Assembly (NCBI GenBank): GCA_009733575.1
Contig: ML770062.1
Span: forward strand, 9,364-21,786
Direction: 5' to 3'
From: Gymnopus androsaceus JB14
Taxonomy: Eukaryota > Basidiomycota > Agaricomycetes > Agaricales > Omphalotaceae
DNA length: 12,423 bases
How positions within the stretch are numbered: position 1 is the first letter of the stretch; every line of letters begins with the position of its first letter. Both the position numbers and the translations under genes were made by a program. This document shows positions 1 through 8,903 of the stretch, piece after piece. The notes beneath the pieces are model-generated. The model worked only from the letters and a program-made list of their open reading frames with translations. It was not told the origin of the DNA and did no database searches.

Positions 1-524
1 TTTGGATCGTTGTTGCCACTGGAAACATGATAGGATAGTATGATTATCATGTGGCTTGATTCTCCAACCTTACCTGAGTAAAGATGAATATCCCATCAAG
101 TTGGGAGTGATTTTATTGTGAATCTATGTCGAGCTGTGAGTACCAACGGCTTATAAGTGGTTATGGTCAACCTTCCTTAAGTTTGGATTCCAGCGGCAAA
201 GAAAAGAACTCCTTGGATTCCCATAAGAAGTCTTCAATAAGGGCCCCGGGGAGACCGTGATTTTGAATGTAGAAAAAGCCGACGTCGATGCATGCCTTCG
301 GACTTCATCTAAAGTACTACTTACGATGACGACAATAAGCTTACCTTGCGTATCTCCCTAGCCAGACTTTTTTGTAGAGAAGCATCTGGACTATTGAGGT
401 GTTTGAGATCACTGGAAGGCTTGTTAACGAAGTAAGTTGTTCGGGAAACTTCAGGATCTATTTACATTATTGGGATACGTTCAAACGAAGATTGAGCAGC
501 TTCTGCGCTTTGTATCAACGACAT
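1..524 (-). CDS. 2-oxoglutarate/Fe(II)-dependent dioxygenase (IPNS-like), N-terminal part, runs off left edge
   Basis: Probable oxidoreductase of the isopenicillin-N-synthase-like 2OG-Fe(II) family; the substrate cannot be told. Proposed minus-strand exons are 524-466, 411-345, 295-172, 123-74 and 18-1. Introns 465-412 (GTAAAT..CCAG, 54 bp), 344-296 (GTAAGC..GAAG, 49 bp) and 73-19 (GTAAGG..CCAG, 55 bp) join in frame. The spliced start shows IPIID at residues 17-21, then GFFYIQNHGLP at 48-58 and FFSLPLESK at 72-80, the hallmarks of the DIOX_N domain. Further on, MGYSSLL followed by SGNNDP matches the segment just before the catalytic domain. The HxD...H iron site lies outside the window. The third junction (171-124, 48 bp) does not keep frame: there is one base too many, or a missed signal, so a small lesion or sequence error is possible. 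The start ATG (524-522) was chosen for its distance to IPIID. No single open frame reveals this gene. Confidence 0.82.
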
Positions 525-1235
525 TGATATGGGAAATTTGAGCTGCCAAAGAGCACTGGTTATGAATGTAACGTAGAGATGTATGATGAGATGAGTCGAG
601 ATCAACTTGTGAATAGGCGCCAGATAAGCGCCAAGAGCCCGCTTTGAATCCCTCTCCATCTGAATCCATCTTGTCAATCCTGATGAACACATATTCTAAC
701 TCCCTTTCACAAACAGCTGAAAATTTTGTGCAGCCCTTCGAAACTACTCGCCAAAGTCTTGGAGTCCAGTCACCCAAGGATTCTTCGACTCGAAATAGTT
801 CATGAATCTGCCAGGTCGCCCTCAAGGACATTGAGTCACCTGCTATTTCCCCCGAAAGAATCATCGTTATCCCACTTCACGGAGATCTCTAGAGCCAAAC
901 TACTCTGCTATAGAGCTTCGAAGAGACAACTTCGACATTGCCCCGCTTGTAATTCATCACCAAAGCCAATGCAGGTCGAATATTCGATAGAGTCTGTGGA
1001 ACTCTTACCCCCTCCGCCTTCACAAATATGAAACAAGTCCTGGTCTGCCATGCGCCACCACCACCAAAATCCAGCACCCTCCAAAACTACATGGCCACCT
1101 CCTCTTCTTGCTGCCAGAAATTACTTTCGCTCCAAAGCCTGTGGGCAAAAGACACGTACTCCCATCCTCTGTCCCTCTATATGAAAGCCCTGCTGTAGCT
1201 CTGCCAGCCTCGATGAGAGTCTTCTGAACCGACAC

Positions 1236-1253
1236 GCCACCACCACCACCACC
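1236..1253 (+). repeat. (CCA)n microsatellite
   Basis: About six consecutive CCA/CAC triplets. A shorter run of the same triplet occurs near 1050-1062. On the minus strand this would read as a Gly run in one open frame, but that frame is not otherwise supported. Confidence 0.8.
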
Positions 1254-1790
1254 TACCGCTAGCTGCATCCTCCTTCAAAGAGAAGAGAAGGATTCATTGA
1301 GGCTTTGGCGTCTAGCAACTCACGCACATCAGAGATTGGCGAGCTTCTGTAAGAAGGCTAGATTATAGACTCTGAATTTTGTCGTGTTTCCATTTTCTTT
1401 CCACAGGACAACAGACGGATGTAAGTACTTACTTAGTCTTGGGTAACCCTGTAAGAAGTTTGATAGGACATCAGAATCTATAGTGGCCGCTTGGCGATTG
1501 ATACTGGACACTCAAGTGGATTCGGCAGATTGCACGGCGGTGGCTCAAGTTGCATGGACTAACCAAAAGCGAATTTAAAGCGAATTTGACAAGTGATATT
1601 CAATAGCTTCTCGCACTGGTGCTACAGTATGGGCTGCTGTAGGTTGTTGTGGAATTTGCAGGAACATACATCTGTCAGGGCAAGTTTGTAATTTATAATA
1701 AAACTAGATATATCACCACTTGAAGATTGTTCGTGAGACCAAAATAATTATGATAAATTGTTATTGTTGCATTCATAGTAGCGAAGGGCT

Positions 1791-1804
1791 GGCAAGTGCT
1801 TGCC
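1791..1804. repeat. Short perfect hairpin GGCAAG-TG-CTTGCC
   Basis: A 6-bp perfect stem with a 2-nt loop, overlapping a second possible pairing (AGTGC with GGCACT, to about 1810). It lies about 100 bp upstream of the F-box-like gene TATA box. Function unknown. Confidence 0.35.
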
Positions 1805-1904
1805 GGCACTCCCAGTACAAAGTAATAGAGCTACTAAGTATGCTTAACTATTGACATCTCAATTTGCTGATTGGACAAGTGCGAGGCTATCAAAAGGAGA
1901 GAGT

Positions 1905-1911
1905 TATAAAA
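1905..1911 (+). promoter_or_regulatory. TATA box of the F-box-like gene
   Basis: TATAAAA lies 42 bp upstream of the proposed ATG at 1947, a spacing that fits a fungal core promoter with a very short 5' leader. An upstream ATG at 1916 lies between them in another frame and would open a short overlapping frame. Confidence 0.55.
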
Positions 1912-1928
1912 CACCATGATTCATGGTG
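1912..1928. repeat. 17-bp palindrome in the 5' leader
   Basis: CACCATGA-T-TCATGGTG: two perfect 8-bp arms around a single central base. It sits between the TATA box and the start codon, so it may be a protein-binding site or an mRNA hairpin. It contains the upstream ATG at 1916. Confidence 0.6.
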
Positions 1929-1946
1929 AGGTAGTAACTCTCCATC

Positions 1947-3190
1947 ATGCCTCCCATTCAACTCATCCTCGACCTTGACCAAGATGTTCTCGGCATCATT
2001 TGCGATATACTTCAAGAATATAAGGAGCTTATGACAATACAAAAGCGTAGGGCAAGTTCTGAGCTTAGTTGTTTCCTCGGAAGGTCACTAATACAATAGA
2101 TATAAACATGATAGAGCTCACCAGAGTCACCACTGGCTTCGTTATCCTTGACCTGCAAGGAATTCCAAACCCATTGCGTGCAATATATATTTCGCAAGTT
2201 CAGGCTCGTTTATCATGGAAACAATCCTTGGTATTTGGCAATGGAAAAGCTCAAAACATGGAACCCGCAATACTCCTCTTTTGTCTGGTATGATGTTCAC
2301 GGCTCATAGTGATTGAAACTTGAACAACTAAGAATTCATGCATTCAGCGAAGTTGAGATACACCTCGTTCTCGGTTACAAAGAGGATCCTCATTTCTTTA
2401 TTGAAGATCTTCCGGACCAACTGCAACTGGCATCCACTCTCCAAAAAATTTCCAAACCAGTTTTTATCTCAAAAAGATCTCGTTAGTGATTGAAGAGGAA
2501 CATGCTCATCTCTTTCAAGAATCATTCTCTAAATTCCACTTGGTATTCCCGGCAGTGAAAAATGTAATAGTTGGCCCATACAATGATTACATTGTTGCTC
2601 ATTGCCCCAATACTGAAAACCTAGCTGGTCAAGAGATTAGGATCCATTCAAGAAAGGCCCGGATGATGTACAGGACTCCAAATGAGCACTCGTATAGGCT
2701 GATCCACCAAGCATGTTCACTCAAAAATCTGAAATGTTTTGTGTTGAGAGATAGATATACTGCCAAGCTGATGGAAGGTAAGGTTTTTACTTGTAAATAT
2801 CAGTGAAAGTTGTTGTCGACTCTGATTTCTAGATTTACATAAAAGTATTCCACATATTCATACACTCATCCTTGAGTTTGGTCCGCATGGGGCATTCTCC
2901 TTCCAGGTATGTAAGATGAGTACCCTGTAAATTGCTACCAACATTCCAATGACCGACAGGACTTTGTATCAAACATCTCCCGCTTCCGTCATCTTAAAGT
3001 GCTTGGTTTGGCTGGACCTAGCCAACTTCATGTCGGGTTCAATCCACCTCATTGCGGGAATGCCTACTTTGGACCTAGAGGTGTGCAGCTCAGGGAGGCA
3101 GTAAAAAAACAGGGCAAGGAAGCCACAGAGCATGTGGCATATGAGGTTTACAATAAATGCCCCGGTTTAAAGGAGCTATGGATTCAGTGA
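1947..3190 (+). CDS. F-box-like / hypothetical protein, five or six exons
   Basis: Proposed exons are 1947-2051, 2115-2287, 2348-2777, 2833-2906 and 2960-3190. Introns: 2052-2114 (GC-AG type, GCAAGT donor, CACTAAT branch), 2288-2347 (GTATGA..TTCAG), 2778-2832 (GTAAGG..TCTAG) and 2907-2959 (GTATGT..GACAG), all 53-63 bp. The N-terminus (hydrophobic helix ending VLGIICDIL, residues 14-22, then LASLSLTCKEF after the first junction) has the look of fungal F-box/F-box-like proteins. The C-terminal half has leucine-rich stretches (HTLILEF, RFRHLKVLGL, CPGLKELWIQ) of the kind seen after F-boxes. Such proteins usually serve as SCF ubiquitin-ligase adaptors; that role is inferred here. One frame conflict remains near 2471-2482: either an A is missing from the A5 run (about 337 aa), or there is a further 38-bp intron at 2482-2519 (GTTAGT..TCAAG, about 324 aa). 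Both restore an open frame to TGA 3188-3190. Confidence 0.7.
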
Positions 3191-3518
3191 GAAGCGCCGT
3201 TGGGTTTGACTCGAGGGTAGGTTTATGTCCACCTTCATCACTTCAAATTTTATTTATCATTACTTGTTCTCTTATTTAAGCTTTGTTGCGTGAAGGAGGT
3301 GGTGATTCACCAATGTATCTGTATCTGCCCTCTTGTTGTGATTGGGTATGACACCATAATTCACCAAATATTCCAGCTTTAACTTGAAATTCAACTTCTT
3401 GTTTTAACTTCAACTTTAGAATCAAATGTTTGACTCGAACTTTCAACTTTTTGTTCAACTTCAACTTTTAACTATTGTTACTTTAGCTTTAACTTCAGGG
3501 TAACAATACTACTACTTG
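3191..3518. other. 3' flank of the F-box-like gene with AACTT-rich tract
   Basis: No gene seen. The first part is presumably the 3' UTR and terminator of the F-box-like gene. From about 3377 to 3490 the plus strand is crowded with AACTT, TTCAACTT and TTTAACTTCAACTTT variants, a degenerate low-complexity repeat. A 12-mer from it (AACTTCAACTTT) recurs in reverse complement in the 21-bp tandem repeat of the right flank. Confidence 0.6.
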
Positions 3519-3527
3519 TAAGGATGG

Positions 3528-3730
3528 TGTCATCGGTAGATGACCGAGCGTCTAATTAAGTTCTGTATTAGGTACTAGCGTTACTAACCTGGGATGGAGC
3601 AACAGCCCCTTTAACTGTTCTTGCTCCGTACCAGGTATGATCTACTTTTCTATCGATATTCTTATTTACTTAACTGTTCTTGCTCCGTACCAGTATCAAT
3701 ATATTTTGTATACACGCATAACCGTTGACA
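3528..3730 (+). repeat. 5' LTR of the copia element (203 bp)
   Basis: Starts TGTCA and ends TGACA (a 5-bp inverted terminal repeat). It matches the 3' LTR at 193 of 203 positions with no indels and retains nine CpG sites. It contains a 24-bp direct repeat, TTAACTGTTCTTGCTCCGTA plus CCAG, at 3611-3634 and 3670-3693 (59-bp period). AT-rich stretches around 3697-3712 (TATATTTTGTATA) could serve promoter or polyadenylation roles. Confidence 0.97.
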
Positions 3731-3748
3731 GGTTATGGGCCCCGAGCT
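3731..3748 (+). other. Primer-binding site (tRNA-iMet anticodon region, half-tRNA type)
   Basis: GGTTATGGGCCC directly follows the 5' LTR. It is the exact complement of GGGCCCATAACC, the anticodon arm of eukaryotic initiator tRNA-Met (CAT anticodon), not of a tRNA 3' end. This is the arrangement known for Drosophila copia, where a 5' half of tRNA-iMet cut in the anticodon loop primes minus-strand DNA synthesis. Pairing may continue through about 3748, depending on the host's own tRNA. Confidence 0.8.
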
Positions 3749-3856
3749 CTAAACTATGCACTACGATCGAACTCAGAAGTACCAACAAAATATACCCCTT
3801 GCTCCTCCTCAGATCCTCAGACCACCTATTCCTTGCAATAATCCAATACATCTACA

Positions 3857-4783
3857 ATGGCCGAAATTAATGATGAGATAGAAAAGGCAGACTGGAAGAA
3901 ACTCACCCTTACCCCTATCAAGGAAAATGAGGATGGATTGAATAACTACAACAAGTTCAAAACCAAAGCAACACTCAAACTCAATGCTGTGGGATACTTG
4001 AAATTTATCGGCGGTCCCAAGTATGATCCACCGACAATCCCAGACCTTCAGATAAGTCGTGAAGTTGAAGGGATCGACCCAGAAGGAAACACCGTAACAA
4101 TCCAAACTCCCGGCAACAAGGTTGTAGTCCAATTAGCCAAGGACAAAGCAAAATCTTGGCTTAACGGAGACAAGAAAGCACTGTCCTTCATCGTAGAAGC
4201 AGTTCCCGTACAGAAACTCTACGTCATTCGAGATTGTATCTCTGCCCATGTGGCCTGGCATGCACTCAAGGACGAGTACGAACCAGCTAACACACTCGCC
4301 GCCATCGGTATCAAATAGCAAATTATTGGTAATAGCTGTGAAGGCGATGACCCTGTCCTCTGGCTCCGAATGATGATACAGCTGTATGGAAGGCTCCGCA
4401 ATGCTGACCCTTCCATGATGGCTGACACAGAATTTGCGAGCCACATTGTCACCCTGATGTCCCAAGATGACTCATGGAGGTATTGTCGTGACGACCTGCG
4501 CAAACAGCTGAGGGAAGCAGAGGCAGCTGGGAAACTGTTAACTTCCTCACAGGTCATACGACATCTCCAGACGGAAGAGATTGAATGAGGAATCGCACCA
4601 TCCGTGGCATCCATCAACGCTATTGTGGCAGTTGGAAAAGGGAAAGGGAGACAGAGAGCTGTAGCCGGTGTCTACAATGCCAACGTCAGCCCATCCAGTT
4701 CTTCCGCCCCAAAACGCCAGTTCCAATGTAACGACTGTAAACACAAGCCTTTCCCGCAGAATGGAAACAGGAGCAAAGTATGC
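3857..4783 (+). pseudogene. gag: copia gag region (capsid), interrupted by two stops
   Basis: The frame opens at ATG 3857 (AACAATGG context), about 125 bp after the LTR, and encodes a copia Gag (UBN2-like) capsid domain. In the same frame it is broken by TAG at 4316-4318 and TGA at 4586-4588, with matching coding sequence on both sides. The TGA fits a CGA arginine codon changed by a CpG transition. The TAG fits CAG and is not a CpG change. A Lys/Arg/Gly-rich stretch around 4630-4660 leads to the zinc knuckle. Gag would package the RNA in virus-like particles in the cytoplasm. Confidence 0.88.
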
Positions 4784-4831
4784 GAGAACACCTACTGCGG
4801 GTTTCCTGTTGGCCATACAAAGGCCGAGTGC
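4781..4831 (+). other. Gag CCHC zinc knuckle
   Basis: Cys-x4-Cys-x5-His-x4-Cys followed by a Gly triplet (YGGGR), the form typical of fungal copia Gag, where the knuckle binds RNA. The spacing differs slightly from the common Cx2Cx4Hx4C retroviral form. A preceding CxxC pair (CNDC) begins at 4727. Confidence 0.8.
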
Positions 4832-5119
4832 TTTGTCTATGGAGGAGGGAGAGCAGGACAGTACCCACCTGGATACAGGGGATCTAGGAACCTACACCTC
4901 CACCCAGATGCAAGGTTAGCTGCACGGAGAAAAGAAGCACTCGAAAGAGAGAAGATGAACCAATCTGGAGGTTCTGTACGAATGGCGGAAGAAAGCATCA
5001 GGGAAGGTGATGGAGACCCGAGTCGCCATACAGCAACAGCAAATTATGGACGACCGACAGATAGTGAGGTCGACCAGATCCTTGGACAAGTAGAGAGTGA
5101 GTTCATGTTCATGGTAGAG

Positions 5120-5712
5120 GTCAGAGAAGGTGCAGAAAGCAAAGATGATGAAGGTGGAATCAACCTAAACGAAGTCGTAAACGTCAACGCGACAGCACTA
5201 AACATTGAACTGGCTACCAACAACTCCATAAACCACAACACTGGAGCCACGAGACATATATTCAGAGAAAGGAAGTACTTCCACGGTTACGTGGAATTGG
5301 AATCACCACTTAGTGTCCACGGTTTTGGGTCAAAATTGTCCGCGGTCGCTGTAGGAAAAGGTATGATCTTATTGGAGGCCATTGTTGGGAAGAGTACAAG
5401 AAGATTCTCATTATCAAATGTCCTTCACATTCCTACAGCATGCTGTAACCTTATATCTAGGTCTAGACTTGACAAGAAAGGTGTTAGTACTCAAACAGGC
5501 AATGGGAAGATCACATACCTCAGCGAGAAGAAGGTCCCATTCGCCGTAGGTTCCATTGTATGAGATTTGTACAGGATGGAAGTAGTTCCTGTACAAGCTC
5601 TGGAACACAATCTGAGCAATCCCTCAACATCTCCGCAATCAGCGGAGATTGCGGGGATGGTGCCAGACATTACGAGATTGTTTGGTCCTGGTTTGGACTC
5701 AGAAACGGCTAA
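5120..5712 (+). pseudogene. pol: copia protease region, catalytic Asp lost
   Basis: Same frame as gag. The aspartic-protease motif reads N-T-G-A-T-R-H, with AAC at 5237-5239 where the family has the catalytic Asp of D-[ST]-G-A. The following VHGFGSKLSAVAVGKG and LSNVLHIPTACCNLIS segments are the usual later parts of the copia protease (flap and core strands). TGA at 5561-5563 interrupts the frame at a probable former CGA. The open sequence then runs through the GAG-pre-integrase region until a frame change of one base near 5708-5716. The lost Asp alone should abolish polyprotein processing. Confidence 0.88.
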
Positions 5713-6720
5713 GCGCATGGGTTTTACCACCGTCTAATGGGCCATATAGACGTTAAAGGCCTCAAGAGCGCTACAACAGGCCTCCCAATTGACATGGTAC
5801 AGGTCAAGAACTGCCGTGTTTGCGCTCTTGCAAATATTAAACGACTTCCCTTTCCTAAACAATCACACACACAAGCAGATCATCCCCTTTTTTGCATTCA
5901 TTCCAATATCTGTGGTACCCTTCCTCTTGCCTATGGCGGTTTTCGCTACTTTATAATCTTCGTGGACAGCTACTCGAGATATATCTGGATCTTCTTCTTG
6001 AAGTCCAGATCCGATGCTGTCAAAAGCTTCGACGAGTTCCGCCTGGCTGCAGAACATTATTTAGGATACCCTGTGTCTATCCTGAGGGTAGACAACGCTC
6101 CAGAACTAGTTTCTGGAGCATTCAAAGCCTACTGCAAGAAGGCCGGCATTAACTACGAGAGACCAGCACCGGATGTGTCTCAACAAAATGGTGTCACTGA
6201 GCAAACCATTCAAACCATTGAATTCATGATGTGTTCCATGCTTGTAGACGGGAACTTATCTCACTGGTTCTGGCCCTTCTCAGCCAGTTCTGGCGTACAT
6301 ATCAAGAATCATGTCCCTCACTCAGCCCTTCCAATACACACAACCCCTTTCCAATCCATTCTCAAGAAACGCGCTGACCTCTCACATATTCAACCTTTTG
6401 GCTCACTGGTCACCTCAGCGCGGAAGACAAATTCTGACAGTCTCAACAAGGTCACACAAAGAGGAGAAGAAGGTCAGTTTGTTGGATATGCAAGAGATAC
6501 AAAGGGGTATCTAATCTACTTCCCTCACTCCCGTGCCGTATGCGTCCAATGAGATGTTACCTTCCATGGCTTCCCCACCTCTCTCCCCACTCCACCTCCC
6601 TCTGAACTACTATGGGATGATATCCCATTTGAGGTAGAACACCGTGAACGAGATGCTGAGCATGGAAGCAAACATTTCCCCAACTTAGAAATGCCACAAA
6701 TTGGCGAAGACAACTTGTGA
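5713..6720 (+). pseudogene. pol: copia integrase region, first catalytic Asp lost
   Basis: Shifted by one frame relative to gag-protease. The N-terminal zinc site is visible as H-x4-H (5728-5745) and C-x2-C (about 5812-5823). In the core, the first acidic residue, in the family motif HxDxCG, reads Asn (AAT 5905-5907). The second Asp (GAC 6091-6093) and the Glu (GAG 6199-6201) are present with exactly 35 residues between them, the classical DD35E spacing. The stretch after QQNG (6186 on) carries Gln codons where the family has Arg. A TGA at 6550-6552 cuts the domain just before the usual DVTF sequence; the open frame then continues to TGA 6718-6720. Integrase inserts the cDNA in the nucleus; this copy would be inactive. 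Confidence 0.9.
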
Positions 6721-7130
6721 GTACAAACTCCCTGTCAGTTAAATTGGTTCTAAATCTGCATAAAACAGACAGAACAATGTTTCAAACCCACAAGTTGGGT
6801 CTTGAAGCCTACAGGGCGACTCTGAAAAGTGAGCAACGACTCATCAGAGGTAAACTAGAACTAACCTAGACTAAATCTAGGAATGATCCGATAACGGTTG
6901 ACAATCCCTCGAAAACGGTTGACGAACCTTTGAGTGTTGACAAAGACACCATCACGGAAGACGCTACAGCTGAACCGCAATGGAGTAACTGCATGCGCAG
7001 ACTCCCTGCTCGATACGTTGTAAACCATGTCGGGACCTCAGACAAGGGGGGGTCAGAATCCAATCCACTCGAACACATTGATACGCTGATTTTTCGGCTA
7101 AGGCTAGAACTGCGCAGAACCAATAATCCT
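6721..7130 (+). pseudogene. pol: copia integrase-RT linker, left part, frame-disrupted
   Basis: This is the poorly conserved connector between integrase and reverse transcriptase. From about 6721 to 6868 every frame has stops, and the exact lesions cannot be placed. From 6870 a new frame is open to a TAG at 7140-7142. It is rich in Asp, Glu, Ser, Thr and Pro with a basic patch (MRRLPARY near 6993-7016), as is common in copia linkers. It is out of frame with the integrase but in the frame class of the downstream RT. Where copia sequence stops and the 1.8-kb insert starts is uncertain, between about 7086 and 7137. Confidence 0.55.
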
Positions 7131-7964
7131 AGGTTCTGTTAGTAACAAAACACGGTCAATAAGAGAACTATAGTGAGCCCGAGCTGATAGTTAAAATCTA
7201 CCGAGGACCTATTCTACCCAAGAGGTTGCAGAGTAACGGTACGCGCAATGGTACCATACTTAACTTTGTGAATGCGCCTCGATCAAAGTCCTATGCGTGG
7301 TATGGTGTAGCGAGGCAAGCTTGTTGGATAACAAGTTGCTGACCGAGGCAGATAAACGAGCCCACATACCAGTTATACTAGGCTAGGTCATTGAAGGATA
7401 TACCCAAGGGATCGAAGTCTTAACGAGGCATCGCTTCCGCGATCAGCTCACCGAGGAGTCTAAACGACACTCAAGTTTATTAAACGAAGCAAGGTGGACC
7501 AAGATGGGGAAGTACCCTGATGGGTGCCCTCAAAGTTGATGCTCGCTGGAAAGCGCCCAGGCATATAGCCGCGGCAGTCCAACGCGGCCACATGACCCAC
7601 TTGCTGTAGCTACTTCTAGAACACGGAAGGACCAAGGAGTATTTCTATCCGAGCCTCAGCGTTTTACCGAGATCCATATGCTACCAGGCATCTAGACTCG
7701 AGACCACACGGAACTAGAGATAATAACCAGTCTCCCATTGGCAAGGAAAAACATAGAAATACTTCCGAGGGCTGTTCTGCTAAAGGAACTGGCAAGCCTT
7801 GTAAAAAGGCAAATGACTCGAGTCGATTCGGACCAAAATCCCAAAAGTCGACCCAATCGAGGAAGACAAACGAACGAGGCAGGAAAACGTCGAGGCAAAA
7901 CCATAGTATACACGCATATATGGACATTATTTATCTTTTCTATTTTACTTACTCTGTTTCATCC

Positions 7965-8014
7965 TATCTCGCTCAGTTTCTCTCATTTTCCTATTTTCAT
8001 ATATCTCGCTCAGT
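7965..8014 (+). repeat. Direct repeat TATCTCGCTCAGT, two copies
   Basis: The 13-mer occurs at 7965-7977 and 8002-8014 inside a CT/T-rich tract; the second copy abuts TATATAAG. Confidence 0.75.
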
Positions 8015-8021
8015 ATATAAG
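8014..8021 (+). promoter_or_regulatory. TATA-like element TATATAAG after CT-rich tract
   Basis: A pyrimidine-rich block (about 7920-8010) followed by TATATAAGG resembles a fungal core promoter. If the segment is an LTR this could be its promoter, competing with the TATA at 8713. No transcript evidence is available. Confidence 0.35.
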
Positions 8022-8526
8022 GGTAGCTATTCTATCTCGGAATGACAAGTTAGACTTGATACCTGAAACGCAGTTCTATCTTAGGACCTGTAGTGATTCG
8101 TACACGCTCAGACGCGTCTGCATTGTCCTCTACAACCTTTGAAACGGGTGGCCTTCTTGTAACCTCGATAATACTGAGGCTGTTCATTCTACTTCCCGGC
8201 TATTAAGTCGAGCATTCCTGGTTTTCATCTCGAAGAGAGGTCACATCAGTCTTAGGACCGCAGGTGGAGCCTAACGTGCACACCTCGACGAGCCCGTTGT
8301 TGATTAGGAAAGGTCTTGGACCCAACTGTCAGCTTGGTCTAGTTTTAGGGAGGAAGCTTCTCGGAGTGTTACCTAGCTTTACCAACAGATTCTACCCCTT
8401 GCCCGCTCTTCGCTGAGTGTGTTAAAAACGCCTACTCGAGTGACTTGCGCGGCGGTCGTATAAGCTTGTTAGGTAACTCGCGGGAATCCCTGAGAGTTGG
8501 AGTATCATTGCGCGGTGACGTAAAGG

Positions 8527-8646
8527 CTCCCGAGATACGCAAAGTCGTTTGTTGAGTCAGCGTACTTGACCCGTGCTTTGGTGTTTCACCGCGGATATGC
8601 AAAGTTGTTTGTTGAGTCGGCGTACTTGACCCGTGCTTTGGTGTTT
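8527..8646 (+). repeat. 60-bp tandem duplication
   Basis: Units 8527-8586 and 8587-8646 have an exact 60-bp period and are nearly identical over their last 50 bases (ending GTGCTTTGGTGTTT). Two differences are CG versus TG. It lies about 70 bp upstream of TATAAAA at 8713, where LTRs often carry duplicated activator sequences. Confidence 0.9.
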
Positions 8647-8712
8647 GCTTTCCCCTCGATTAGTTCAGCGCGTCGTCGTACGTTAGTTGGCTTTTCAAAA
8701 CCTCCCTCCAAA

Positions 8713-8719
8713 TATAAAA
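8713..8719 (+). promoter_or_regulatory. TATA box TATAAAA in the solo-LTR-like segment
   Basis: It lies about 190 bp from the right end of the segment and just downstream of the 60-bp tandem repeat, placed as expected for the U3/R border of an LTR in plus orientation. Confidence 0.45.
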
Positions 8720-8903
8720 CCTTGTTCATTGCGCACTATCTGTGTCAACTGTCAAGTGCTTTTCTCTTTGAATCAATTAGTAGTCGAGGGAACCTTTGAC
8801 AACCTCCTTCCTCGCATTAAATTAAACCTTTTGGATTATATCTGATTGGGGTGATTGTTGTTTGGTTGGTTTTTCATACCCAGCACATACCTAACTCATC
8901 AAC

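Larger units (their letters stand above)
525..1904. other. Intergenic region, no recognisable gene
   Basis: This 1.4-kb stretch lies between the divergently oriented dioxygenase (minus) and F-box-like (plus) genes and should contain both promoters. Several open frames of 60-127 codons occur on both strands (for example minus 864-481 and 1268-1020, plus 726-1031). None shows a motif I recognise, and I found no convincing splice partners. The minus 864-481 frame overlaps the dioxygenase start in another frame. The region holds a small CCA microsatellite and a short hairpin, listed separately. Confidence 0.5.
7131..8903. mobile_element. About 1.8-kb inserted segment, solo-LTR-like, ends unresolved
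   Basis: A long stretch without coding potential separates two parts of the copia linker. It is much richer in CpG than the surrounding copia DNA and rich in CGAGG(C/A) words. It holds two promoter-like blocks: a CT-rich tract then TATATAAG (8014), and a 60-bp tandem duplication then TATAAAA (8713). It has no primer site, ORF or long repeat at its two ends. This fits a large solo LTR, in which the 3' TATA would mark the U3/R border. I could not find a clean TG..CA end pair with a matching 5-bp duplication. ATCCT at 7126-7130 and 8904-8908 is the best repeat but does not flank TG/CA. The longest open frame inside (7738-8142) has no recognisable motif. Confidence 0.5.

Noticed and set aside
481..864. 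127-codon open frame on the minus strand
   Set aside because: No recognised motif; overlaps the start exon of the dioxygenase in another frame, and no splice connection found.
3377..3490. CRISPR-like or regular tandem array in the AACTT-rich tract
   Set aside because: Spacing is irregular and units are degenerate; low-complexity sequence explains it.
6717..6768. Possible 52-bp intron (GTGAGT..ACAG) in the copia linker
   Set aside because: It would remove a stop, but an intron in a retrotransposon would be lost on transposition, and the sequence after it still carries stops; decay is simpler.
7738..8142. 134-codon open frame inside the 1.8-kb segment
   Set aside because: Composition looks non-coding, spans a CT-rich promoter-like tract and TATA, no motif.
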